The notes under the pieces: generated by a model
Databases searched by the model: none
What the model was told of the DNA's origin: nothing
The model's input: the letters and a program-made list of their open reading frames with translations, nothing else
Shown: piece after piece, positions 35,321 through 44,502 of the stretch
How the letters are laid out: each line of letters starts with the position of its first letter
Numbering within the stretch: position 1 is the stretch's first letter
Origin: Labilibacter marinus
Lineage (GTDB): Bacteria > Bacteroidota > Bacteroidia > Bacteroidales > Marinilabiliaceae
NCBI RefSeq assembly: GCF_001659685.2
Contig: NZ_LXYE02000034.1
Location: 1 to 64,000 of the forward strand
DNA length: 64,000 bases
Reading direction: 5' to 3'
Program-made: the position numbers and the translations under genes

Positions 35321-36787
35321 ATGACAAATAGACGAAGTTTTATAAAAAAAGCAGGTTTAGGAATGGCAGGAATTGGAATGGCAAATGCTGTTTCGGCTCA
35401 AACGCCACAAAAATCTAAAATAGAAAAGTCGGAAGATGGTTATGCTACAGGAAGCATTGCAAAAGCCAAACGCGATATTGAGAAGGTTCAAATAAAGGTT
35501 CAGGCACCATTGCTAGTTCCGTATAACAGCTCTGGCAAACCCGAAGAAAAAGGGACAGGTTATAACTTTTTGCGGAGTGAGGCCTTTGCGCACAATCCCT
35601 TTACTATTAATTGTGGTGGAATTTCAGGTTCACCTGTTGTAATGGATGCCAACGGGAAGTTTGTTGGGTTTATGACCACCTTTGGTTTAGAGCATTCTGT
35701 ATTTGAGTTTGATGGCAAGGAAACGTTAACCATTTATGTTCCTGAGGGGCAAGAATTGTATATAGACGAAAGTGGAAAAGGAGATGAAGCCTGGAAAGAA
35801 TACAATACCCTGATGTTTGAAAAGCTCAGGTTTATGCCCCTTAAAACTGTTCCTAAATTTTGGGAAGATGTTGAATATTGCACTTGGGTAGAACAGAAAA
35901 TACAATCCAAAGTACGGAGAGGTCATTTTAAATTATTAACCCACGATTTTGTAAAGGATTATTTGGATAAAGTCATCGCTTTGGGATATCCTAAAGGTAA
36001 GATGACGTTGGATCACGGTTGGGGTTTATTTCCTGATGGCAGCATTGAATCAGGTTTTGGTTCATGGGTTCCAGACCCAAAGACCTTTCCAAATTTTGCG
36101 AAGACTATGGGGATGATTCAGGAGAAAGGTTTTACACCTGGGTTATGGATTGCTTTTCCGAAGATTCATCACAACTCTACCTATGCGAAAAAGTATCCCG
36201 ATATGTTGGGCGATTGGCGTTCAACCAAAGCATCCGATCCTAAAGCAGAACGTTGGTTAAATCCTCGAGCAGATATTTATGAATTTGCCGCAGAAGTGAT
36301 TTATCGTTATTATAAAATGGGCGTGATGAAGTTTAAAATCGATATGTCTTATAACACCAAGTCCGACATGATTTTTATTCATAAAGAGCTTTATCGAGCA
36401 GCCAAAGATATTGACAAGAATATTGAGATGGAGTTTCATGTACCTGATATCTTCTTTGCCAAACATGCCGATGTTATCAGAACCAATGATATTTGGATTA
36501 ATAACAAGTATGACTGGCCATCCCGCGTAAAAATGCACTACGAAGTAAGTTTAAAATCGTGCCCTGGCCGTGGTATTAATCTCGACCATATTGGAGGAAA
36601 CGATACAGCAGGGATTACGGAAGAAAAGTGGTTACAACATTTAGCCATGTATAAAGGAAAAACTGGATATCCTTTGGTCTCTGTTTTACCACATCATTTC
36701 GGTCAAAAATGTATCGATAAAACTGGTGAGTACCTATGGGATTATCATAAAAATGGAAGAAAGATAATTTCTGATTTTTATAAATAA
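35321..36787 (+). CDS. Tat-exported GH31/GH36-like alpha-glycosidase candidate
   Basis: The 488-residue protein starts with a twin-arginine signal (RRSFIKKAGLGMAGIGMANAVSA). An N-terminal beta-sandwich (about 45-190) precedes a TIM-barrel region with the clan-D-like pattern TLDHGWGLFPDG, GFTPGLWIAFPKIHHNS, LNPRADIYEFA and GVMKFKIDMSYN. D341 in KFKIDMS is the likely nucleophile. D390 in RTNDIW is the likely acid, matching the K-x-D and R-x-x-D positions of GH36/GH31 enzymes. It is shorter than a typical GH36. In this locus it could remove an alpha-linked unit such as galactose or anhydrogalactose; that is inference. I cannot assign a CAZy family with certainty. Confidence 0.72.
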   Translation: MTNRRSFIKKAGLGMAGIGMANAVSAQTPQKSKIEKSEDGYATGSIAKAKRDIEKVQIKVQAPLLVPYNSSGKPEEKGTGYNFLRSEAFAHNPFTINCGGISGSPVVMDANGKFVGFMTTFGLEHSVFEFDGKETLTIYVPEGQELYIDESGKGDEAWKEYNTLMFEKLRFMPLKTVPKFWEDVEYCTWVEQKIQSKVRRGHFKLLTHDFVKDYLDKVIALGYPKGKMTLDHGWGLFPDGSIESGFGSWVPDPKTFPNFAKTMGMIQEKGFTPGLWIAFPKIHHNSTYAKKYPDMLGDWRSTKASDPKAERWLNPRADIYEFAAEVIYRYYKMGVMKFKIDMSYNTKSDMIFIHKELYRAAKDIDKNIEMEFHVPDIFFAKHADVIRTNDIWINNKYDWPSRVKMHYEVSLKSCPGRGINLDHIGGNDTAGITEEKWLQHLAMYKGKTGYPLVSVLPHHFGQKCIDKTGEYLWDYHKNGRKIISDFYK

Positions 36788-36830
36788 GCAACGAAGAAGC
36801 TACTTTAAGTGTTTAAGAGTATTAAGGTTA

Positions 36831-36895
36831 AAGACACGAAAATACGAATGGGAAGAGTGTAAAGCATCTTTTAATACGTCTTATTTTCGTGTCTT
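36831..36895 (+). terminator. Long-loop hairpin after the GH31/36-like gene
   Basis: AAGACACGAAAATA (36831-36844) and TATTTTCGTGTCTT (36882-36895) are perfect 14-bp inverted arms with a 37-base loop, 44 bases after the stop. No long T run follows, so it may protect the 3' end rather than terminate. Confidence 0.5.
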
Positions 36896-37024
36896 ACCTA
36901 GATATAAAAAATAATTTTGATGTTGAATAAGCTAACATACTTGCCTTACTATTTTTTATTAGACTATAATATTCAAAATCTTATTGTTAATATTACGGAT
37001 TAAACCCTTGAAAAGTAAAATCTA

Positions 37025-37981
37025 ATGAAATTATTGCCGCTTATTCTATTCGCTTTTATACTGGCTTCTTGTACTTCTACTAAAAAAGAGGTGGGACCTC
37101 TACACCATAAAAAAGTAATGATTCTTGGAAATAGTATTACTCAAAACGGTCAGTATGTTGGTTTTATAGAGTATTACTTACGAAAGAATTACCCTCACGA
37201 AAAACTTGATATTATCAGTATTGGCTTGTCTAGCGAAACGGTTAACGGGGCATCTGAAGACGACCATCCTTTTCCACGTCCTTGCATACATAGTCGTATT
37301 GATTCGGCTTTAGCCAAAATAAAGCCAGATGTGGTGATGGCTTGTTATGGAATGAACGACGGTTTGTTTTCTAATTGGGATGAAGGACGTTTTGATGCTT
37401 ACAAAAAAGGCATTCAAGAATTAAAAATGAAAGTAGAGAATAGTGGAGCTAGTCTAATTTTATCTACGCCTACCATTTTCGATTCTGAAATAGTTAAGTA
37501 TAAAACATCGAAAGACGGTGAGAGGCATTCTTATAAAGCTCCTTATTACAAATACAACGAAGTGTTGGGCAAATTTGCAGATTGGTTGTTGAGTCAGAAA
37601 AGCGAGCAGGTTCCGGTCATTGATTTGCACCACTATTTGAATCCTATACTGGCTAAAACAAAAGCTTTACGTGAGGATTCAACTTTTATTCCAGATGGTG
37701 TGCATCCCGATAAGGCAGGACATTTTTTAATGGCTAAAAAAATATTGATGGATTTGTACCCTGAAGTAGAAGTTGGAGAGCCTTACCCAACTATTCATCA
37801 GCTAAAAAAAGATTCCTTATATCTATATGTCTCAGAACGAAGAAAATTAAGGTCGAAAGGTTGGATGGAGTATGTTGGTTATACGAGAGGTAAAGTAGTT
37901 AAGCTAGATGATATTGAACCCACTCAATTAAGAGTAGAAGAGTTAGATATCAAAATTAAAGAATGGCTTAAAAACAACTAA
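37025..37981 (+). CDS. SGNH/GDSL-type hydrolase, lipoprotein
   Basis: The 318-residue lipoprotein (ILASC lipobox) has the SGNH blocks in order: MILGNSITQNG (catalytic Ser in GNS), an IGLSSETV glycine block, CYGMNDGLF (Asn block) and DGVHPDKAGH (Asp and His block). It is probably a carbohydrate esterase that removes acetyl or similar groups from the polysaccharide in the periplasm. It sits 67 bases before a sulfatase on the same strand, likely in one operon. A C-terminal stretch of about 60 residues (KKDSLYLYVSERRKLRSKGWMEY) extends past the SGNH core, as in longer esterases of such loci. Confidence 0.87.
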   Translation: MKLLPLILFAFILASCTSTKKEVGPLHHKKVMILGNSITQNGQYVGFIEYYLRKNYPHEKLDIISIGLSSETVNGASEDDHPFPRPCIHSRIDSALAKIKPDVVMACYGMNDGLFSNWDEGRFDAYKKGIQELKMKVENSGASLILSTPTIFDSEIVKYKTSKDGERHSYKAPYYKYNEVLGKFADWLLSQKSEQVPVIDLHHYLNPILAKTKALREDSTFIPDGVHPDKAGHFLMAKKILMDLYPEVEVGEPYPTIHQLKKDSLYLYVSERRKLRSKGWMEYVGYTRGKVVKLDDIEPTQLRVEELDIKIKEWLKNN

Positions 37982-38048
37982 AACAGACATAGTCTGAGTG
38001 TATGTTCTTGTTTAAATCAGAATATTAAGATTTTGAATTTTTTCTATT

Positions 38049-39473
38049 ATGAAAGTATTATTCCCTTTTATAGCACTTGCTATTATCATTTTGTCTTCCT
38101 GTACTGCAAAATCAAAAAGTAAGCAGCAAAAGCCAAATGTTTTATTGTTATGCATTGATGATTTGCGTCCTGAACTGAAATCTTTTGGTAAGGACTATGT
38201 GCATTCTCCAAATATAGATGCTTTAGCAGAAAAAGGCAGGTCTTTTCAGCATCACTATGTAAATGCACCCAGTTGTGGCCCTTCAAGATATACCTTGCTG
38301 ACTGGCACATACGGACCAGGAGGTAACAATGCCTTATTTTTACGAGCTAAGGATATTGCTCAGGGAAAAGAAGTGACACCTTCTATGCCAGAGTGGTTTA
38401 AGCAAAATGGTTATACCACAGTTTCTGTGGGTAAGGTTTCACACCACCCTGGAGGTAGAGGTGGAGTTGACTGGAATGATAGTACGCAAATTGAGATACC
38501 AAATGCTTGGGATAAGCATTTGATACCAGTGGCCGAATGGCAGCATCCACGAGGTGTTATGCATGGTTTGGCGCATGGAGAAATAAGGGTGAAAGCCAAC
38601 GAAATGGATGTTTACCAAAGTACTGAAGGTGATGATAATATTTATCCGGATGGAGCTATAGCGCAAGAAGGAATCGAGCAATTAAAGAGTTTGACTGCTG
38701 GGGATAAACCTTTCTTTTTAGCCATAGGACTTATAAAACCGCACTTGCCATTTGGTGCTCCTGCAAAATATATGGAGTATTACAAAAATGCCAAACTTCC
38801 TGCCATTGAAAACCCGATAAAGCCTAAAGGAAAAACCACTTGGCATAAATCAGGCGAATTTATGAAGTATAATCGTTGGGGTAAGAACCCTAATGATGAT
38901 GCAGAATTTGCCGATGAGCTTAGACGTCATTATGCAGCTTGCGTGAGTTATGCCGATATGCATGTGGGTTTAATTATGGATGAACTTAAAAAGACAGGGG
39001 CGGATAAAAATACCATTATTGTACTTTGGGGCGACCATGGCTGGCATTTGGGTGAGCACGCCATTTGGGGTAAGCATAGTTTGTTTGAAGAGTCCTTGCG
39101 TTCGCCATTGATTGTGTATACACCCAATGAAAAAATGCTTGGAGGAAAAACGGATGCAGTAGTTTCTACATTGGATATATTTCCAACGCTATGTGAGCTA
39201 ACAGGAATTAATAAACCCGAATTTGTGGATGGTACTTCTTTAAAGCCATTCTTGTCCAATGCTAGTCAACAGGGACATTATGCCATTGCCTATAAAGGTA
39301 GTTTTACTACCATTCGAACAGCCACGCATCGACTAACCGTTCACAAAGATGGAGCTCTTGAGTTATACAATCACCAGTCAGTAGAAAAAGAAACTCAAAA
39401 TATTGCCGAAGAAAATCCAGCGTTGGTAGCGGAGTTAAAATTATTATTAGCCAAAGAAGGGTTTACGAAGTAG
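38049..39473 (+). CDS. S1-type sulfatase, iduronate-2-sulfatase-like lipoprotein (sulfatase 4)
   Basis: The 474-residue lipoprotein (ILSSC lipobox) has the signature C76-[20 protein letters not shown] at the metal site and [25 protein letters not shown] at the distal site. The DDLRP and [10 protein letters not shown] pattern is typical of iduronate-2-sulfatase-like enzymes (S1_7-type in the SulfAtlas scheme, from memory), which have been linked to carrageenan and ulvan loci. It ends the first polysaccharide locus; a terminator follows about 240 bases later. Confidence 0.93.
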   Translation: MKVLFPFIALAIIILSSCTAKSKSKQQKPNVLLLCIDDLRPELKSFGKDYVHSPNIDALAEKGRSFQHHYVNAPSCGPSRYTLLTGTYGPGGNNALFLRAKDIAQGKEVTPSMPEWFKQNGYTTVSVGKVSHHPGGRGGVDWNDSTQIEIPNAWDKHLIPVAEWQHPRGVMHGLAHGEIRVKANEMDVYQSTEGDDNIYPDGAIAQEGIEQLKSLTAGDKPFFLAIGLIKPHLPFGAPAKYMEYYKNAKLPAIENPIKPKGKTTWHKSGEFMKYNRWGKNPNDDAEFADELRRHYAACVSYADMHVGLIMDELKKTGADKNTIIVLWGDHGWHLGEHAIWGKHSLFEESLRSPLIVYTPNEKMLGGKTDAVVSTLDIFPTLCELTGINKPEFVDGTSLKPFLSNASQQGHYAIAYKGSFTTIRTATHRLTVHKDGALELYNHQSVEKETQNIAEENPALVAELKLLLAKEGFTK

Positions 39474-39712
39474 TTTGTTCCCTGTTTATAAAAGGGGCAC
39501 GGTACAGTTTATACGGTTTAAAAGGCTGCAAGTATTGGTGAAATTTATTGTCCAGGATCGAGTAGGGAAATTGTAAGCGTATTTATCTTGAGATACTTAG
39601 TTTTGTGGAGGTGTGCGATAGTAATACCTCAATAATGCGAAATAATAATGAATCATCAATTTTATAATTTTCGTATGCTTCTCCCTATATATAGTTATCA
39701 ATAAAAATATTT

Positions 39713-39750
39713 AAAGACACTCTTAGTGAGCTTCTTACTGTGTCTTTTTA
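39713..39750 (+). terminator. Intrinsic terminator before the receptor operon
   Basis: AAAGACAC (39713-39720) pairs with GTGTCTTT (39740-39747), followed by TTTTTA. Confidence 0.7.
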
Positions 39751-39807
39751 TTAATTTCTTGCATTCGAATAACTCATTTAACCAACTTAATTACCTATAA
39801 GTAGGTA

Positions 39808-39838
39808 TTGTCCTCGCTTTGTCTCTCATCTACATTTG
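39808..39838 (+). promoter_or_regulatory. Promoter of the iron-type uptake operon
   Basis: TTG at 39808-39810 and TACATTTG at 39831-39838 are separated by 20 bases. This is the full Bacteroidota promoter pattern (-33 TTG, -7 TAnnTTTG). The predicted transcript would begin near 39845, about 42 bases before the ATG. Confidence 0.7.
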
Positions 39839-39850
39839 TCCAATATTTAT

Positions 39851-39865
39851 TTAGATTAATTCTAA
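39851..39865. promoter_or_regulatory. Fur-family-like operator
   Basis: TTAGATTAATTCTAA is a 15-bp palindrome, perfect in its outer five bases on each side. It lies just after the predicted transcription start, where a repressor would block RNA polymerase. Fur and PerR family boxes share the 7-1-7 layout with TTA..TAA ends. The genes downstream (TonB receptor, PepSY reductase) fit iron control. No binding data exist here. Confidence 0.5.
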
Positions 39866-39886
39866 GGAAGAGGGACGAACGAAAAG

Positions 39887-42289
39887 ATGAAGAAACTATT
39901 TTGTTATCGCATTATGCTTGTTGTGGTTTGTGGCATAGTCAGTAATACTGCATGGGCTCAAAACAATTCTTGCACAATAAGAGGAACAATTAAAAACACT
40001 AAGGGACTTCCCGTTTCTTTTGCTACCGTAGCCATTAATAATTCTGAAGATGGTACTGTTACTGATATTGATGGCGCATTTTTACTCGTTACAAAGCATT
40101 CAGGAAAAGCCGATTTAACCATCCGAAGTATAGGTTACCTGCAAAAAACGGTTGATATAAACTTAGTTAATGGAAAAAGTTTAAATATTCGTCAAACGCT
40201 TGAAGAAAGCTCGCAAGATTTAGATGAAGTAGTAGTTAGTGCCAACAGTAAATCTACCCTGATTAAACAAAAAGGTTTTGCCGTAAATACTGTTGAAACT
40301 AAAGGAGCTTCGTTACAAAATGTGCAGTCCAATGAGCTGTTGGATCGAATGGCGGGTATTCAGGTAAAGCAAACGGGAGGACTTGGTTCGCGTATTTCAT
40401 ATAACCTGAACGGATTAACAGGTAATGCTATCCGTTTTTTTATCGATGGTATTCCAATGGATTATTATGGAGCGTCTTATTCCCTAAATAGCATTCCTCC
40501 TTCTTCCATCGAACGTATTGAGGTGTACAAAGGTGTGGTTCCCGTTAATTTGGGTAATGATGCACTTGGTGGAGCGGTTAATGTTGTTACGCATGGAGGG
40601 ACTAAAAATGATATGGATTTTTCATACTCCCTAGGTTCGTTTAACACACATCAGGCTTCAGTAAATGGTTTATGGCGAGATGAAAAAACAGGTTTTACCC
40701 TCAAGGGAAATGCTTTTTACAATTATTCCGATAACAATTATAAAGTAAGAGATGTAGGTGCCTATGATGGCGACCCAGCGTTGGGAAGAATTAAATATAT
40801 TGATGCGGAAAGATTTAATGACGCTTATGAATCATATGGAACCAAAGTAGATATTGGTTTTACAGAAAAAAGCTGGGCAGATATATTTTTGCTGAGTTTG
40901 GTTTATTCGGATATGGATAAGGAGATTCAAACAGGATCTACCATGGAAGTGGTTTATGGTGAGCGTAAGTACGAATCGTCAACATTGGCACCCAGTCTTA
41001 ATTATATCAAATCCGACTTTTTAACAGAGGGCTTGGATGTGAATTTATTTGGTATGTATTCTCATTTAAATCGTCAGATTATTGATACTACCTCCAATGA
41101 GTACGATTGGACTGGCTTAATTAAAAGTGATATTATCGATTTTACCAATCCTGGCGAAGCTGGTGACCCTACTTTGAATGAAGATATAGAAACATCACTT
41201 ATAAACCGCTTCAATGTTAGCTATCAGATAAATAGTAAGTTGCATGTAGGCGGCAATTACATCAGAACCGATTTTAATAGAACGAGTGATGATGTGCTTT
41301 TAACTCCCAAAGAAAGAGAACTTTTAGACGATAAAGGATATATTAAAAATGTGGCAGGATTAACGCTTGAAATGAATGAGCTTGTTCCGAATGTTAAGTC
41401 TTCTTTTTTTGTGAAGTATTATGCTCAAAATGTAAATGCCTTATTTCGAAACTCAAGCACTAGCTCTATTGAGCAAGAGCAGGTTACCAATAAATATCAG
41501 AACACAGGGTTTGGTTTTGCCAGTTCGTACAAGTTTGCCGAGAAACTTAGATTACAGATTTCGGCAGAGAATGGAGTAAGACTGCCAGAATCTCAAGAAA
41601 TATTCGGGAACAATGCGGAGAATATTAGCACCAATTACAATCTAAAGCCAGAGCGCAGCATTAATGCTAATGTTGGTCTTAATTATTCCACTTCGCCATT
41701 TGTAAAGCATCACTTAGCTGTAAATACAAATTTCTTTTATCGTGATACAAAAGATATGATTCGTCAAGCTAATTCTGTGAGTGATGAAGATTATGCCTTT
41801 GAAAATTTAGAAGATGTATTGAGCACTGGTGTGGATGTAGATATGAATTATACCTACGATAAAAACCTCCATTTGCGAATGTCTGTTTCTGTGTTAAATG
41901 CCAGATTTAATACCCAGTTTGATGAAAATGGAGCAGAGTACGCCTATTACAGAGACCGATTAAGAAACGAGCCCTACTTTTACTTTAATTACGGGGTAAA
42001 TTATCGCTTTAACGATTTATTATTTAACCAGTCGATAACACAATTATCCTACTCAGCCAAATACATACACGAGTACTATAGAAACTATGCCAGCTTCGGT
42101 TCGGCCAATAAGGATATTATACCTACGCAATTTTCGCATGATGTTGGCATAACAATAAGGTTTCCACAGAATCATTATTCCATTAGTCTGGATGCAAAAA
42201 ATATTTTCAACCAAACCCTATACGACAATTTTGCCCTGCAAAAACCAGGTAGGGCTATCTATTTAAAAATCAATTATTCAATTCATTAA
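39887..42289 (+). CDS. TonB-dependent receptor of siderophore/heme type
   Basis: The 800-residue outer-membrane receptor has a signal peptide (residues 1-24), an N-terminal carboxypeptidase-regulatory-like domain (about 27-110, CTIRGTIKNTKGLPVSFATVAI..DGAFLL), a plug (about 120-225, RIEVYKGVVPVNLGNDALGGAVNVVT) and a beta-barrel ending in YLKINYSIH. At 800 residues and without a SusD neighbour it is not a SusC-type glycan importer. The downstream DUF4374 and PepSY-reductase genes point to a ferric-siderophore or heme substrate. It is first in an operon and 16 bases from the next gene. Confidence 0.9.
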   Translation: MKKLFCYRIMLVVVCGIVSNTAWAQNNSCTIRGTIKNTKGLPVSFATVAINNSEDGTVTDIDGAFLLVTKHSGKADLTIRSIGYLQKTVDINLVNGKSLNIRQTLEESSQDLDEVVVSANSKSTLIKQKGFAVNTVETKGASLQNVQSNELLDRMAGIQVKQTGGLGSRISYNLNGLTGNAIRFFIDGIPMDYYGASYSLNSIPPSSIERIEVYKGVVPVNLGNDALGGAVNVVTHGGTKNDMDFSYSLGSFNTHQASVNGLWRDEKTGFTLKGNAFYNYSDNNYKVRDVGAYDGDPALGRIKYIDAERFNDAYESYGTKVDIGFTEKSWADIFLLSLVYSDMDKEIQTGSTMEVVYGERKYESSTLAPSLNYIKSDFLTEGLDVNLFGMYSHLNRQIIDTTSNEYDWTGLIKSDIIDFTNPGEAGDPTLNEDIETSLINRFNVSYQINSKLHVGGNYIRTDFNRTSDDVLLTPKERELLDDKGYIKNVAGLTLEMNELVPNVKSSFFVKYYAQNVNALFRNSSTSSIEQEQVTNKYQNTGFGFASSYKFAEKLRLQISAENGVRLPESQEIFGNNAENISTNYNLKPERSINANVGLNYSTSPFVKHHLAVNTNFFYRDTKDMIRQANSVSDEDYAFENLEDVLSTGVDVDMNYTYDKNLHLRMSVSVLNARFNTQFDENGAEYAYYRDRLRNEPYFYFNYGVNYRFNDLLFNQSITQLSYSAKYIHEYYRNYASFGSANKDIIPTQFSHDVGITIRFPQNHYSISLDAKNIFNQTLYDNFALQKPGRAIYLKINYSIH

Positions 42290-42304
42290 TAATAAATAAT
42301 AATC

Positions 42305-43627
42305 ATGAATACAAAACTATTTAAGCCCTTTGTAGTAGCTGCCTTTTTAGGGAGTCTGTTTTTAAATATCGCATGTAGCGATGATAATGATGATACACCT
42401 TCAGGAGAGAATCCTGACCCAACAAAGATATATACTCTAGCCCAGGAAATTAACAATGGAGATAGAACAGCAACAGCCTATATTCAAGGATTTACCGATT
42501 TAACCACAGGAACGGATATAAATGTGGCAGCCAATGGATATGAAATTCAATCGACTGTTGCGGCACGTTTATTTTCGGTAAACGACGGACATATATTCAA
42601 TATGGATTATGGTAGTGCTGATTTGGCTAAGTTTTCGGTGGGCGAAAATACCAACTTTAAAATGACGAATGAAGCAGCTGCCGAATATGCCATTGGTACA
42701 GTGCACCCTAGGTGGAAACCGGTGAACAACACAACCGCATTATTGCATAATGTATCTACCGAAACTATTACAGATGCAGCAGGTAATTATGTGGAGGAAA
42801 AAGCGACCGCTAGAATTATGTCGGTGGACCTAGAGGATCTTTCTTTTGGTGCTATTCAGGAATTTACTATTCCTAAAAGTCAAACAGACATAGATAATGA
42901 TTTTTATACATTCAGAATTGATGCACCAGTAGTTGCAGGTAGTAAGGTATACTACGGTTTACAAAAGTTTGAGTATAACGAAGATGGTTTGCGAATTGGA
43001 GGAAACCATTTAAATATACAAACGCTAGTGGTAGATTATCCATCTTTAGAAAATCCGGTTCTTGTAGAATCAGGAGTAAGTGGTGTAGTAGGAGCAACCA
43101 ATGGTTACAGAACACCTTCGATGCATATTAATGAGGATGGAGATGTGTATCAATTAACAGGTTCTGGTCCTTTGGTGCATGCAGTACAGGATAAGGATAC
43201 TTATTTTTTAAAGCTGAGTAATGGAAGTTATGACGATAGTTATTCATTTAACCTGAGTCAAGCTTTGGGACAAAATATTGCATCAACAGGCTGGTTTTAT
43301 GTAGCAGACGGCATAGGTTATGTAACGTATTACGATGTAGATGAATATATTTCAACTGATGGTGATTATCAGAATATTTACTGGGGAGTTGCTCGAGTTG
43401 ATTTAGTTAATAAAACTGCCGTTGCCTTAAATGTTCCTGCCGACCTTTATTTATTAGAATATCAAAATGTTGTTATTGAAGATGGTAAAATGTTTATGGT
43501 TCTAGCTCCAGTTGGGGGAGATGGTAATGTATACATCTTTAATTCTTCTTCGGAAAGTGCCGATGGATTTGAAATAGGTGCATCGGTAAAAACAGGCGCA
43601 AGCTCATTTTATATTGGTGTGTATTAA
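42305..43627 (+). CDS. DUF4374-type lipoprotein
   Basis: The 440-residue lipoprotein (LNIAC lipobox) has an acidic linker (DDNDDTPSGENP), then a propeller-like domain of the DUF4374 type found next to siderophore receptors in Bacteroidota (IQSTVAARLFSVNDGHIFNMDYG, YYGLQKFEYNEDGLRIG, TPSMHINEDGDVYQLTG). It starts 16 bases after the receptor, so the two are cotranscribed. It is probably a surface or periplasmic substrate-binding partner. The family call is from pattern memory. Confidence 0.8.
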   Translation: MNTKLFKPFVVAAFLGSLFLNIACSDDNDDTPSGENPDPTKIYTLAQEINNGDRTATAYIQGFTDLTTGTDINVAANGYEIQSTVAARLFSVNDGHIFNMDYGSADLAKFSVGENTNFKMTNEAAAEYAIGTVHPRWKPVNNTTALLHNVSTETITDAAGNYVEEKATARIMSVDLEDLSFGAIQEFTIPKSQTDIDNDFYTFRIDAPVVAGSKVYYGLQKFEYNEDGLRIGGNHLNIQTLVVDYPSLENPVLVESGVSGVVGATNGYRTPSMHINEDGDVYQLTGSGPLVHAVQDKDTYFLKLSNGSYDDSYSFNLSQALGQNIASTGWFYVADGIGYVTYYDVDEYISTDGDYQNIYWGVARVDLVNKTAVALNVPADLYLLEYQNVVIEDGKMFMVLAPVGGDGNVYIFNSSSESADGFEIGASVKTGASSFYIGVY

Positions 43628-43663
43628 TAAAAGCTTAAATATTAATAATATAACTATTAAAAG

Positions 43664-43695
43664 ATACCTCTGGAAGACAAACCAGAGGTATTTCA
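43664..43695 (+). terminator. Hairpin inside the operon (partial terminator)
   Basis: ATACCTCTGG (43664-43673) pairs perfectly with CCAGAGGTAT (43682-43691), followed by TTTC. With genes on both sides on the same strand it may lower expression of the two downstream genes rather than end the operon. Confidence 0.6.
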
Positions 43696-43727
43696 TCATT
43701 TATACAAAATAGTAAAAACAAAATATC

Positions 43728-44339
43728 ATGAAGAAGATAATAATAGCATCATTCCTTATAATTGGCATGTTAGGATGTAGCTCGGAGCAAAGGAAACGAA
43801 AAGGACCAGATTACGCTAAACTAAAACAAGAGCTTAACTTAAGTAAACAACAAGAAAGTCAGTTTGATAAAATAACAGCCTCACATCAAGCCAAGTTGGA
43901 AGAAGCGTTTGCAGCAGCACGTTCGGCGGGAACCATGAGCAAAGAAACTATGTTGCCAAAGATGAATCAGATTTATGCCGCTCAAGAAAAAAAAATGAGT
44001 CAGTTTTTAAATGCAGAACAGATTCTAGTTTATGCCGATTTTATGGAGAAAAACATACCTGGTAAAGCGGGGTATACTTCTAAAATTATGGCGCAATTAA
44101 AATCGGAACTTCAATTAACAGATAAAAAGTATGATATGGTGGTTGCCATTAATCAAGCTTTTGAAAAATCGTATAATGGAGCACACGATAAATACCATGG
44201 TGACCACGAGGCAGCAAAAGCATACTGGCAACAGTTTGATAAAAGCCGTAAGGAAGCCATCAAAACCATATTATCGGATGAAGAATACCAGCAATATTTA
44301 AATGTGGTAAAAGATGTAGTTTTTAGAAGCGAACATTAA
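43728..44339 (+). CDS. Spy/LTXXQ-like helical lipoprotein
   Basis: The 203-residue lipoprotein (GMLGC lipobox) is almost all helical and highly charged. It has two similar helical units, each starting L(N/Q)L(S/T)..Q (KQELNLSKQQESQFDKI and KSELQLTDKKYDMVVAI). This resembles the Spy/CpxP LTXXQ pattern of metal-responsive periplasmic chaperones. It lies between the receptor/DUF4374 pair and the reductase, so it may respond to metal. The function is inferred from fold and context only. Confidence 0.65.
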   Translation: MKKIIIASFLIIGMLGCSSEQRKRKGPDYAKLKQELNLSKQQESQFDKITASHQAKLEEAFAAARSAGTMSKETMLPKMNQIYAAQEKKMSQFLNAEQILVYADFMEKNIPGKAGYTSKIMAQLKSELQLTDKKYDMVVAINQAFEKSYNGAHDKYHGDHEAAKAYWQQFDKSRKEAIKTILSDEEYQQYLNVVKDVVFRSEH

Positions 44340-44502
44340 AATAAGACATATCTAATCATCAACTTAATTGGCACCTCAATAAGTTACTCTGACATTATTT
44401 AAAGCTTTTGAGGGCTGATTAAATTCTTTGGATTCTACTTTAATAACTTCCTATAACAGTAGCTAATTATTAGTAATAATTCTTCAAATAAATCCTTTCT
44501 TA

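Larger units (their letters stand above)
39474..39886. other. Intergenic between sulfatase 4 and the iron-type operon
   Basis: It holds, in order, 240 bases without recognisable content, a terminator (39713-39750), a -33/-7 promoter (39808-39838) and a Fur-like palindrome (39851-39865). No gene is seen. Confidence 0.6.

Noticed and set aside
39887-42289. TonB receptor as the SusC of the polysaccharide locus
   Set aside because: It is too short for SusC, has no SusD, has its own promoter and palindrome, and sits with DUF4374 and a PepSY reductase, which fit iron uptake.
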